Made by a program: the position numbers and the translations under genes
Assembly: GCF_035762065.1 (NCBI RefSeq)
Contig: NZ_DASTPW010000034.1
Location: 1 to 64,000 of the forward strand
Origin: Methylibium sp035762065
Lineage (GTDB): Bacteria > Pseudomonadota > Gammaproteobacteria > Burkholderiales > Burkholderiaceae_C
Direction of reading: 5' to 3'
Length of the DNA: 64,000 nucleotides
Notes under the pieces: generated by a model
Told to the model about the DNA's origin: nothing
Databases searched by the model: none
Seen by the model: only the letters and a program-made list of their open reading frames with translations
Part shown: in pieces, positions 1-6,255 of the stretch
Position numbering within the stretch: position 1 is the stretch's first letter
How the letters are laid out: every line of letters starts with the position of its first letter

Positions 1-85
1 TCGCCGGTCTCCAGTCGTGCTGGCTCTCTCGCTTGTTGGAACCGCATGTCTACTTTTGGCGGGTGTCGCATGGTTGGCGTCGTGA
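1..85 (+). CDS. C-terminal end of a cassette-borne membrane protein (partial)
   Basis: The frame beginning at base 2 is open to a TGA at 83-85 and encodes about 27 residues. They form one hydrophobic helix (core LVGTACLLLAGVAWLA) preceded by two arginines. The reading frame stops one base before the first attC site, which is the usual layout of an integron cassette gene. The 5' part lies outside the window, so the family cannot be named. It is probably a small membrane protein like two of the following cassette products. Confidence 0.55.
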   Translation, partial: RRSPVVLALSLVGTACLLLAGVAWLAS

Positions 86-86
86 T

Positions 87-143
87 GCCCAACCTTTCGC
101 TCCAGCGGACGGCTTCGCCGCCCGCTGAGCTTGTACGTTAGAT
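87..143 (+). repeat. attC recombination site 1 of integron cassette array
   Basis: The outer boxes are GCCCAAC (87-93) and GTTAGAT (137-143), fitting the RYYYAAC and GTTRRRY consensus. Between them lie imperfect inverted arms (CAGCGGACGGC and GCCGCCCGCTG) that would let the single strand fold. The start codon of the next cassette gene overlaps the right-hand box. The cassette whose end this site marks begins outside the window, so pairing of its two ends cannot be tested. Confidence 0.8.
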
Positions 144-522
144 GCCAATGCTCCCAAAGTCACGGTTTGCGCAGTTGGCGGTCTGCCTTTGGGTACTGCT
201 GTGCGTGGCCGTTCTCGCGTTCGGGTTTGTTCAGCGCGGCGTTCATGACATGCCAGTCGCGTTCGCCTGGTTCATGATCATCTTGTCAGCGCCCGTAGGT
301 CTGCTTATCGTCGCACTGATCGGCGTCGCTACGTCCGAAGCATCTCAAGCACTTGGGCTTGCATACCATCCATTCGTCAACCTGCTGCCACTTTGGGTAG
401 CAGCGGTGATCGGTGGTTACGTGCAGTGGTTTGTGGCGGTGCCCTGGGTCGCGCGAAAAGTTTTTCGCCGCGGCCGCGCATCTAACCCGCTGTTGCAGCG
501 GACCGCCTCCGGCGGCCGCTGA
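142..522 (+). CDS. Cassette 1: small integral membrane protein of unknown function
   Basis: A 126-residue protein with three predicted membrane helices, at about residues 10-30, 40-62 and 78-98, and a short basic tail. I do not recognise the family. The first ATG sits inside the GTTRRRY box of the preceding attC; a second in-frame ATG two codons later is an alternative start. The stop codon lies inside the next attC, so the last residues (ASNPLLQRTASGGR) are encoded by recombination-site DNA, a common feature of cassette genes. It is the only ORF filling the cassette 138-531. Expression presumably depends on an upstream integron promoter or read-through. Confidence 0.7.
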   Translation: MPMLPKSRFAQLAVCLWVLLCVAVLAFGFVQRGVHDMPVAFAWFMIILSAPVGLLIVALIGVATSEASQALGLAYHPFVNLLPLWVAAVIGGYVQWFVAVPWVARKVFRRGRASNPLLQRTASGGR

Positions 523-537
523 ACGCCAACGTTAGTC
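480..537 (+). repeat. attC recombination site 2
   Basis: The left box ATCTAAC (480-486) is the exact complement of the TTAGAT with which cassette 1 begins at 138, as expected if the two ends were joined in a circular cassette. The right box is GTTAGTC (531-537), with one deviation from GTTRRRY. The internal arms CAGCGGACCGCC and GGCGGCCGCTG resemble those of site 1. Confidence 0.85.
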
Positions 538-604
538 GCGCGTAATTCATTCATTCCACGCAAACCGCTGTGTCGCATTCAGCCGCCGCGTCTCGCCAGA
601 AGTT

Positions 605-778
605 TTGCGCCATCGCCGCGCCGGGCTGTCCGTCCGTTGGCGGCCAGCGGTCGGGCCGTTCTTCGGGCCCGAGTTATTTGCGTTGGTCGGGCTTGTTGCT
701 GCACTTCGGTTCCTCGCCACATTCGCACGCCGCGTCGCGCAGCATTTCCAGCTCGGTGGGCTCGTCCGCCCCGAATAG
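605..778 (+). CDS. Cassette 2: possible small membrane protein (weak)
   Basis: Within cassette 532-856 the most protein-like frame runs from a TTG at 605 to TAG at 776-778 (57 codons). It has one hydrophobic stretch (ELFALVGLVAALRFLATFA) flanked by arginines. There is no ATG or GTG start in this frame, and other frames are also open because of the high GC content, so the cassette may instead carry no translated gene. The family is unknown. Confidence 0.3.
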   Translation: MRHRRAGLSVRWRPAVGPFFGPELFALVGLVAALRFLATFARRVAQHFQLGGLVRPE

Positions 779-805
779 AAATATTTTTTCCGTGGCGTCG
801 CGCGC

Positions 806-862
806 GTCTAACCCGGCGCTCCAGCCGATGCCTGACGGCGCGGCTGACCTTCAACGTTAGGC
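806..862 (+). repeat. attC recombination site 3
   Basis: The left box is GTCTAAC (806-812) and the right box GTTAGGC (856-862). The left box differs at one position from the complement of cassette 2's start (TTAGTC at 532). Internal sequence GCTCCAGCC...GCGGCTGACC is related to sites 1 and 2. Confidence 0.8.
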
Positions 863-865
863 GTC

Positions 866-1075
866 ATGGAACACCAAGCATCCGTTCGGTATGAGCTATG
901 GCAAGAGCCCGTGAGTAACAGCCTTAGCTTCTTCGATGAAACCAACACAACCGCGCGCGGGCTCTTGCAGCCTGGCGCCAAACTCATCTGGTCATGTACG
1001 GCCTCTTCGTGGGAGCAGGCGCAGGCCAAGAAGCAAGAATACCTGAGCTGGAACCCGTATGAGCCAATGCGGTAG
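866..1075 (+). CDS. Cassette 3: small soluble hypothetical protein
   Basis: A 69-residue hydrophilic protein starting with ATG four bases after the attC box, the typical position for a cassette gene. It is rich in Trp and Glu/Gln (YELWQEP, IWSCTASSWEQAQ, SWNPYEPM) and has no signal peptide or membrane segment. The pattern resembles a group of short uncharacterised bacterial proteins ending in a W-x-PY-x-P motif; this is a recollection of family appearance, not a search result. The role is unknown. About 140 bases of the cassette lie between its stop and the next attC without a clear plus-strand ORF. Confidence 0.7.
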   Translation: MEHQASVRYELWQEPVSNSLSFFDETNTTARGLLQPGAKLIWSCTASSWEQAQAKKQEYLSWNPYEPMR

Positions 1076-1216
1076 CTGTCGAAGTAGCGGCCCTGAACAT
1101 CGTGAAAGATGTTGATTCGCTCTCCATCGAATCTTGGCGCAAGCCGCTTGTCATACTCATTCAAAGTTTCCGGTGTTTGCGCATCAATCCCAGATCTGAG
1201 CCATGCACACAATGAC

Positions 1217-1285
1217 GCCTAACCCTTCCATCGAGCTGACATGCCCCGGCAAGCCGGGTCATGCAGCTCATGTCAAACGTTAGGC
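1217..1285 (+). repeat. attC recombination site 4
   Basis: Boxes GCCTAAC (1217-1223) and GTTAGGC (1279-1285) are exact complements of each other and of the cassette 3 start (TTAGGC at 857). The internal arms CATCGAGCTGACATG and CATGCAGCTCATGT fold, with an inner CCCGG/CCGGG pairing. Its inner sequence (CCTTCCATCGAG, TCATGTCAAAC) is shared with site 5 but not with sites 1-3. Confidence 0.9.
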
Positions 1286-1321
1286 GTCGGACAAGAATCC
1301 ACGCAGCGCATACTTGGAGCC

Positions 1322-1660
1322 ATGGCAATTCAACATGCAAGCTCCGGTCAGGTCATCGATGTGCGGCCTTTTGGCTCTCGCCTGCTGAGCGAGAAGACAA
1401 CCGCGCTCTTCAAGTCTGAGCAGCTTGAAGTCATTCGCCTTGTGCTTCAGGCCGGCAAGTCGTTTCCCGAACATAGCGTTGCAGGGGAGATCACTGTGCA
1501 GTGCCTAGAAGGCCAGCTTGACTTCACTGCAGAGGGAAAGAGTCACCTCCTAAATGCCGGAGAAATGCTGTTTCTCGCTCGGGGTGTACCGCACGAAGTC
1601 ACCGCCATCCAAGACTCCTCTGCGCTCATGACCATCGTTCTTTCAGTTCAGTCCCGTTGA
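1322..1660 (+). CDS. Cassette 4: small single-domain cupin protein
   Basis: A 112-residue cupin-fold protein. The two conserved cupin strand motifs are visible: a region with FPEHSVAGEITVQCLEGQLDF and, further on, LNAGEMLFLARGVPHEV, which would supply His/Glu metal ligands. The ATG at 1322 was chosen over an in-frame start at 1241, because the latter lies inside the preceding attC and adds attC-encoded residues; a TTGGAG stretch precedes the ATG. Small cupins of this kind occur as putative sugar or metabolite-binding proteins and are frequent cassette cargo. Substrate and reaction cannot be told from the sequence. Confidence 0.8.
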   Translation: MAIQHASSGQVIDVRPFGSRLLSEKTTALFKSEQLEVIRLVLQAGKSFPEHSVAGEITVQCLEGQLDFTAEGKSHLLNAGEMLFLARGVPHEVTAIQDSSALMTIVLSVQSR

Positions 1661-1689
1661 GAGATCGGCGTGTGCTCGAAGAAGCCGAC

Positions 1690-1761
1690 GCCTAACCCTT
1701 CCATCGAGAGGACGCCACAAGGGCTACGCCCCTGCGCCGCCTCTCATGTCAAACGTTAGAT
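1690..1761 (+). repeat. attC recombination site 5
   Basis: Left box GCCTAAC (1690-1696) exactly complements the cassette 4 start (TTAGGC at 1280). The right box is GTTAGAT (1755-1761). The arms CATCGAGAGGACGCC and the later GCGCCGCCTCTCATGT pair imperfectly. It is closely similar to site 4. Confidence 0.9.
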
Positions 1762-1777
1762 ATCTCAACTATCCGTT

Positions 1778-2173
1778 GTGGAGGTGCGAGTGGAGGTCAA
1801 AGATGTTCTTACGTTGGCAGGGCTTGCGATAAGTCTGGGCGGCTTGGTCATATCGCTGGTGAAGCTTGCCCAGGAGCAGCGTAAGGCGAATGAGTTAAAG
1901 CAAGTCGAAAATGATGCGAAAGCTAGGTCTGAGAGGCGCACAGAGTACAAGCTGCGGATATACCAGCTGCTCATCGATGATCGCTTGACATTCGACGAGC
2001 TAGTTTCTCGATTCCGTGAACACACGCCGACAACTGAGATTGACCAGCTAGAACTGCGAAAGTGCATCTATGAGATGCTCGTCGAAGGCACGCTAGTCAC
2101 GTTTGAGGACAAGACATACACGGCCGACACGATGAACGAGTACGACAATGAAGATGAGGATGACGATGGGTAG
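1778..2173 (+). CDS. Cassette 5: membrane-anchored hypothetical protein with acidic tail
   Basis: A 131-residue protein with one membrane helix near the N-terminus (about residues 10-28, LTLAGLAISLGGLVISLVK) and a polar, likely coiled-coil stretch (about 30-55). A helical segment follows that looks like a small winged-helix domain (about 57-110, with DDRLTFDELVSRF and LRKCIYEMLVEGTL). The tail is very acidic (YDNEDEDDDG). The start is GTG at 1778, with in-frame GTGs just downstream as alternatives. Codon use and GC content are lower than in the chromosomal genes to the right. The family is not recognised; it could be a membrane-tethered regulator. Confidence 0.7.
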   Translation: MEVRVEVKDVLTLAGLAISLGGLVISLVKLAQEQRKANELKQVENDAKARSERRTEYKLRIYQLLIDDRLTFDELVSRFREHTPTTEIDQLELRKCIYEMLVEGTLVTFEDKTYTADTMNEYDNEDEDDDG

Positions 2174-2208
2174 CCAGCTTCGAAGTTGAGTCGGGCAGGT
2201 TTAGCTTG

Positions 2209-2279
2209 GGCGAACTCCAGCCATTCCATCGAAGGGATGCCCAACCAGCTACGCCGGTTGGGCATCCCTCATGTTAAAC
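2209..2279 (+). repeat. attC recombination site 6 (partly decayed)
   Basis: The right box GTTAAAC (2273-2279) fits GTTRRRY, and the inner arms (CATCGAAGGGATGCCCAACC and GGTTGGGCATCCCTCATG) pair very well. The left box is poor: the best candidate is GGCGAAC at 2209-2215, which does not complement the cassette 5 start TTAGAT. CATTCCATCGA relates it to sites 4 and 5. Confidence 0.65.
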
Positions 2280-2289
2280 ACCAGGCCTC

Positions 2290-2655
2290 ATGATGCGCCC
2301 AGCCACTTTCCATCCGCTTGCTGTTATGAGCGCGAGCTCGGTTGTCGGCGCCGTTTCTATCCCGTTTTTCAGCTTTGGTATAACCTTCACGCCGCAGAAT
2401 TTAGCGGCACATGTCCTGCTCGCCAGCCCGTTTCTTGTTCTTTTGTTCGGCCACCTCTATCTGTGCACGTCCTGGCGCAGGAACATGGCCCTTGTCCTGG
2501 CTAACCTTCTTCTATGGTGCATTTGGCTGTTTGCGGCAGCAGTCATGTGGTACTTCCAGGCCGGCTGGTATGGGGTAGCAGTTTTTACTCCTGTCATGGC
2601 AGGAATTGCGGGTTTGTTGCTGCTTGCATCGCTGCGAATCAGGGAACCAGCGTGA
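2290..2655 (+). CDS. Cassette 6: four-helix membrane protein of unknown function
   Basis: A 121-residue very hydrophobic protein with four predicted membrane helices (about residues 12-32, 38-60, 67-88 and 95-115) and short loops. A second Met follows the first directly. It starts 11 bases after the attC 6 box and is the only convincing ORF of this last cassette. I do not recognise the family. Its TTT/CTT-rich codon use contrasts with the strongly GC3-biased genes further right, consistent with acquisition by the integron. Confidence 0.7.
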   Translation: MMRPATFHPLAVMSASSVVGAVSIPFFSFGITFTPQNLAAHVLLASPFLVLLFGHLYLCTSWRRNMALVLANLLLWCIWLFAAAVMWYFQAGWYGVAVFTPVMAGIAGLLLLASLRIREPA

Positions 2656-2717
2656 TGCTTTGTATCTGTCAAAAGACAGCATTGAAGCAGTCGCCGCGGA
2701 GCTTTCGCGGGCGATGC

Positions 2718-2771
2718 GCCAAACCCGATACGCCAATGAGCATGCCGCTTGCGCATGAGCTCTGAGTGAAC
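2718..2771 (+). repeat. Possible degenerate terminal attC
   Basis: GCCAAAC (2718-2724) and AGTGAAC (2766-2771 region) bracket a segment with short inverted arms (CATGCCGCTTGCGCATG). Neither outer box fits the consensus fully, and the left one does not complement the start of cassette 6. It is offered only because a cassette end is expected here. Confidence 0.25.
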
Positions 2772-2847
2772 GCGTCCGCCCGTTCTGCCCAGCCGTTTAG
2801 CCTGAACAGTTGTCGATCATCAACATGCATCTGCAAGGTGGGCGGCG

Positions 2848-2964
2848 ATGAAGGGTGGCGGACCGGGCCTGCGGCCTCGCCACCACGCCCACGACGACAC
2901 TACCTTCGTTATCGGACCCGACGGACACAACGTCGAAGTGGTCTGTCACGCGGCGGAGGCCTGA
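2848..2964 (+). CDS. Possible 38-residue small ORF upstream of membrane peptide
   Basis: An ATG-initiated ORF of 38 codons, with a polar, His/Asp-rich product containing TFVIGPDGHNVEVVCHAAEA. Its TGA is separated by a single base from the GTG start of the next small ORF, which suggests translational coupling. No family is recognised. GC-rich DNA makes short open frames common, so the support is limited to the spacing and the protein-like C-terminal half. Confidence 0.3.
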   Translation: MKGGGPGLRPRHHAHDDTTFVIGPDGHNVEVVCHAAEA

Positions 2965-2965
2965 G

Positions 2966-3148
2966 GTGTTCGAGCTGCTCGGCGCGCTGTTGGCCTGCTA
3001 CGTTGCTCACGCGATCTGGCGGGGCCGCGTCGCAGCGAAGGCCGGCGCAGGCAGCCGCGCGGTGCTGAGGGCGGAAACGCCGGGCTACTTCTGGACCGTG
3101 ATCGCGATCTACGCCGGCCTGAGCCTGGCGCTGCTGTTCGTGTTCTGA
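2966..3148 (+). CDS. Small two-helix membrane protein, hypothetical
   Basis: A 60-residue protein starting at GTG 2966, chosen because GGAGG lies about seven bases upstream and because longer versions start inside unrelated sequence. Two hydrophobic segments (about residues 2-17 and 41-59, ending GLSLALLFVF) flank a short basic middle part. It is followed at once by a hairpin and converges on the BLUF gene. No family is recognised. It marks the first chromosomal, non-cassette gene after the integron array. Confidence 0.5.
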   Translation: MFELLGALLACYVAHAIWRGRVAAKAGAGSRAVLRAETPGYFWTVIAIYAGLSLALLFVF

Positions 3149-3150
3149 GC

Positions 3151-3172
3151 AGGCCCGCGCCGGTGCGGGCCT
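3151..3172. terminator. Hairpin between convergent genes
   Basis: AGGCCCGC (3151-3158) and GCGGGCCT (3165-3172) form a perfect 8-bp stem with a 6-base loop, directly after the stop of the small membrane protein. It overlaps the stop of the opposing BLUF gene. There is no strong T-run on either side, but the position fits a bidirectional terminator. Confidence 0.55.
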
Positions 3173-3599
3173 AGCCGGCGCGGCCGATGATCGACGCGGT
3201 GGCGATCAGCTCTTCCAGCAGCGCCATCGAGGCCGCGCCCGAGACGCTGAACGGCTCCAGCAGCGGCCGCTCGCCGTACTTCAGCAGCACCGAGGGGTTG
3301 ACCTTGGCCAGGTTCACCTGCCCCATCGTCCAGCCGGCGAAGCGGCGCTCGCTGATCTCCTGGAAGTCGAGGATCTGCACGTCCCTGTGGCGTTCGTCCG
3401 CGAGGATGCGGCCGTACAGCGCGTTGACCGCGAAGCGGCCGCCTTCGAGCACCTGCATGAAGACATCGCCGCCGTGGCACAGCAGCCCGGTGATGCCCAT
3501 CGTGGGGTTGTTCGTGCGGCTCTTGCTCATGATCGAGTCGATCAGGTCGACCGACATCGGTCCGGCGGCACGGCTGGCGTAGAGCAGGCGCACGAGCAT
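3171..3599 (-). CDS. BLUF-domain blue-light sensor protein
   Basis: A 142-residue short BLUF protein, a flavin-binding blue-light receptor. Counting from the start, the residues that correspond to the AppA photocycle set are all present at the expected spacing: Tyr7, Asn31, Gln49, Trp90 and Met92. After the roughly 95-residue sensor domain there is only a short helical extension and no output domain, so it must act on a partner protein. It begins three bases after the stop of folE and is probably co-transcribed with it. The likely role is light-dependent modulation of a partner; a link to FolE is inference from position only. Confidence 0.92.
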   Translation of the reverse strand: MLVRLLYASRAAGPMSVDLIDSIMSKSRTNNPTMGITGLLCHGGDVFMQVLEGGRFAVNALYGRILADERHRDVQILDFQEISERRFAGWTMGQVNLAKVNPSVLLKYGERPLLEPFSVSGAASMALLEELIATASIIGRAG

Positions 3600-3602
3600 G
3601 GC

Positions 3603-4346
3603 TCAGGCTTTCCGGTGGTTGACGAGCGCAAGGAATTCGCGGCGCAGGTTGGCGTCCTTCAGGAAGCTGCCGCGCATCACGCTGTTGATCATCTTGGAGT
3701 CGAGGTCGCGCACGCCGCGCCACTGCATGCAGAAGTGATCGGCCTCCATCACGATCGCGAGGCCGTCGGGGTTGATCTTGTCGTGCAGCAGGTCAGCCAC
3801 CTGCGTGACGGCCTCCTCCTGGATCTGCGGCCGGCTCATGATCCATTCGGTGAGCCGCGCGTACTTGGAAAGGCCGATCAGATCGGAGTGCTCGTTGGGC
3901 ATCACGCCGATCCACACGCGGCCCATGATCGGGCAGAAGTGGTGGCTGCACGCGCTGCGCACGGTGATCGGGCCGACGATCATCAGCTCGTTCAGGTGCT
4001 CGACGTTCGGGAATTCCGTGACCGCCGGCTGCCGCACGTAGCGGCCCTTGAACACCTCGTTGAGGTACATCTTCGCGACGCGGCGCGCGGTGTCGCGGGT
4101 GTTGTGGTCGTTCTGGGTATCGATCACCAGGCTGTCGAGCACGCCGCGCATCTTGGCCTCGACTTCGTCGAGCAGCTTCTCCAGCTCGCCGGGCTCGATG
4201 AACTCGGCGATGTTGTCGTTGGCATGGAAGCGCTCGCGCCGCGCGAGGATGCGCTCGCGGATCTTGACGGACATCGGCACCCCTTCGTCACCGTCGGCAG
4301 CGGGCGCCGCGGTGTCGATCGAGCGCAGGGATTCGGGGGCGTTCAT
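3603..4346 (-). CDS. folE: GTP cyclohydrolase I
   Basis: Converts GTP to 7,8-dihydroneopterin triphosphate, the first step of tetrahydrofolate (or tetrahydrobiopterin) synthesis. The 247-residue protein has the type I FolE core with zinc ligands Cys133 and His136 (SACSHHFC) and Cys206 (HFCMQWRGV), plus the LIGLSKYARL segment. The first ~25 residues are poorly structured; Met25 (MSVKIRERIL) is an alternative start. The BLUF gene follows after three bases. A methylotroph needs a high folate flux, and nudB, the next pathway step, lies 10 kb away. The 11 bases to the upstream ligase gene suggest one transcript. Confidence 0.95.
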   Translation of the reverse strand: MNAPESLRSIDTAAPAADGDEGVPMSVKIRERILARRERFHANDNIAEFIEPGELEKLLDEVEAKMRGVLDSLVIDTQNDHNTRDTARRVAKMYLNEVFKGRYVRQPAVTEFPNVEHLNELMIVGPITVRSACSHHFCPIMGRVWIGVMPNEHSDLIGLSKYARLTEWIMSRPQIQEEAVTQVADLLHDKINPDGLAIVMEADHFCMQWRGVRDLDSKMINSVMRGSFLKDANLRREFLALVNHRKA

Positions 4347-4357
4347 GGGCGGCGAGC

Positions 4358-6109
4358 TTACCGCCCGGCGTCGTTGCCGCCATCCGCAGGGACACCGAGC
4401 AACGTCTCCAGCGAGGCCAGCGTGTCGGCCTCGTGCAAAGGTTTGTCGGAGCGCACGCGCAGCATGCGCGGGAAGCGCACCGCGATGCCGCTCTTGTGCC
4501 GCGGGCTGCGCTGGATGCCTTCGAAGCCGAGCTCGAACACCAGCGTCGGCCGCACGCTGCGCACCGGGCCGAACTTCTCGACGGTGTGGGCGCGGATGGT
4601 GCGGTCGATCGCGTGGAACTCGGCGTCGGTCAGGCCCGAATAGGCCTTCGCGAAGGGCACCAGCTGCAGGCCGCCCGGCTGGGCCGGCTGGCGCGCGGCG
4701 ATCGCGTCAGCCACCGCCTGCGCCTCGGCCGCGTCGCGCGGCGTGCGGTTCCATACCGCGAAGCTGTAGTCGGTGTAGAGGCTCGCGCGGCGGCCATGGC
4801 CGCGCTGCGCGTAGACGAGCACGCAGTCGACGCTCATCGGATCGATCTTCCACTTGAGCCAGGTGTCGCCCTTGCGGCCTTCCAGGCCGAGGCCTTCCTG
4901 TTTGCGGCGGCCGGCGCCGTAGGCGGCGTTGCGGTGCTTGAGCATCAGGCCTTCGACCGCGCGCGCTCGTGACGCGGCGCGCTGCAGGGCCAGCTCGCGC
5001 CAGCTGTCGCCGGTGACACGCGGCGAGACGATCCACGGCCGCCCTTCGAGCAGCGCCTCCAGCCGCGCGCGGCGTTCGTGCTGCGGGCGCTCGCGCAGAT
5101 CGACGCCGGCCTCCTCGAGCAAGTCGTAGGCGACGAAGCGCACCGGCAGCTCGGCCAGCAGCTTCTTGCTCAGCAGCTTGCGGCCGATGCGCTGTTGCAG
5201 CTTCGCGAACGGCTCGGGGCTCGGGCGGCCGTCGAGCCATACGAGCAGCTCGCCGTCGAGCACCGTGCCGTCGGGCAGCTCGGCGGCGCGCTCGGCCACC
5301 TCCGGATAACGCTCGGTCACCAGCTCTTCGCCGCGCGACCACAGCCAGCTCTGCCCGGCGCGCCGCACCAGCTGCGCGCGGATGCCGTCGTACTTCCATT
5401 CGACGAGCCACTGCGAAGGCGGACCGAGCCGCGGCTCGAACTCGTCGACGCCGCCTTCGACCTGGTGCGCGAGGAAGAACGGGTACGGCTCGCCGGCCGC
5501 ACGCGCCGCGCCGGCTTCCGCGGGCGCGATCAGCGCGGCGAAGCGCCGTTCGTCGGGGGCGCGCTTCGCATCGGTGTAGCCCATCATCCTTTGCGCGACG
5601 AGCTTCGCGTCGAGCCCTGCCACCTCGGCCAGCGCACGCTGCACCAGCAGCTTGCTGACGCCGACGCGAAAGCCGCCGCCGATCAGCTTCACCAGCAGGA
5701 AGCGCTCGTTGGCGTCGAGCTCGCTCCACCACGCGGTGAGCCGCGCCGCCTGCTCGGCCGGGCTTGCCTCACGCAGCGGCAGCAGGCGCTGCTCGATCCA
5801 GTCGGCCAGGCCCAGGCTGCTGCGCGCGGTGGGCGGCGGCAGCACCAGCGCGACGGTCTCGGCGAGATCGCCGACGGCCTGGTAGCACTCGTCGAACAGC
5901 CAGTCGGCGATGCCGGCCTGTTCGCAGGCGAGCTGGCGCAGCAAGGCGCTGGGCGCCGTCTGCCGCGGCTTGCCGCCGGCGAGGAAGTAGGCGGCCCAGG
6001 CGGCGTCGCGCGGCGCGGCGCGCTCGAAATAGCCGCGCAGCGCAGCGACCTTCGCGAGCGTGGAGGTGCTGGCGTCGAGTTCGGCGTATAGCCGGGCAAA
6101 TGAGATCAA
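4358..6109 (-). CDS. ATP-dependent DNA ligase of the ligase/exonuclease repair type
   Basis: A 583-residue ATP-dependent DNA ligase. It has an N-terminal helical DNA-binding domain (about 1-200), an adenylation domain with the nucleotidyl-lysine motif EWKYDGIRA (Lys239), downstream motifs including LDGELLVW and VEGLMLKHR, and a C-terminal OB-fold starting near WLKWKIDPM. It belongs with the bacterial ligases that usually neighbour an MBL-fold exonuclease and an Lhr-like helicase. The exonuclease is present here, but separated by an opposing glycosyltransferase. Start choice: a TTG at 6109 gives the usual family N-terminus; there is no nearby ATG. The role is probably DNA-damage repair rather than replication. 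Confidence 0.9.
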   Translation of the reverse strand: MISFARLYAELDASTSTLAKVAALRGYFERAAPRDAAWAAYFLAGGKPRQTAPSALLRQLACEQAGIADWLFDECYQAVGDLAETVALVLPPPTARSSLGLADWIEQRLLPLREASPAEQAARLTAWWSELDANERFLLVKLIGGGFRVGVSKLLVQRALAEVAGLDAKLVAQRMMGYTDAKRAPDERRFAALIAPAEAGAARAAGEPYPFFLAHQVEGGVDEFEPRLGPPSQWLVEWKYDGIRAQLVRRAGQSWLWSRGEELVTERYPEVAERAAELPDGTVLDGELLVWLDGRPSPEPFAKLQQRIGRKLLSKKLLAELPVRFVAYDLLEEAGVDLRERPQHERRARLEALLEGRPWIVSPRVTGDSWRELALQRAASRARAVEGLMLKHRNAAYGAGRRKQEGLGLEGRKGDTWLKWKIDPMSVDCVLVYAQRGHGRRASLYTDYSFAVWNRTPRDAAEAQAVADAIAARQPAQPGGLQLVPFAKAYSGLTDAEFHAIDRTIRAHTVEKFGPVRSVRPTLVFELGFEGIQRSPRHKSGIAVRFPRMLRVRSDKPLHEADTLASLETLLGVPADGGNDAGR

Positions 6110-6255
6110 TCGGTCAGTCTCGGCAACAGCTCATCGATCGGACGGGAGGCCCACCTGGGCATTCCGCTTGCCACCGTTGCCCGCCCCTCCATTGTTTCGG
6201 TTCGTCTTGCCGCCCGACGGGAAGCCTTGCCGTACTTTCGTCGCCAGGACCACCC

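Noticed and set aside
570..894. Two longer plus-strand frames (570-860 and 637-894) as the gene of cassette 2
   Set aside because: Their products are Ser/Arg-rich and run through the attC site. The third frame, though lacking ATG, looks more protein-like.
2718..2771. A seventh attC as a confident site
   Set aside because: Both outer boxes break the consensus and do not complement the cassette start, so it is kept only as a low-confidence entry.
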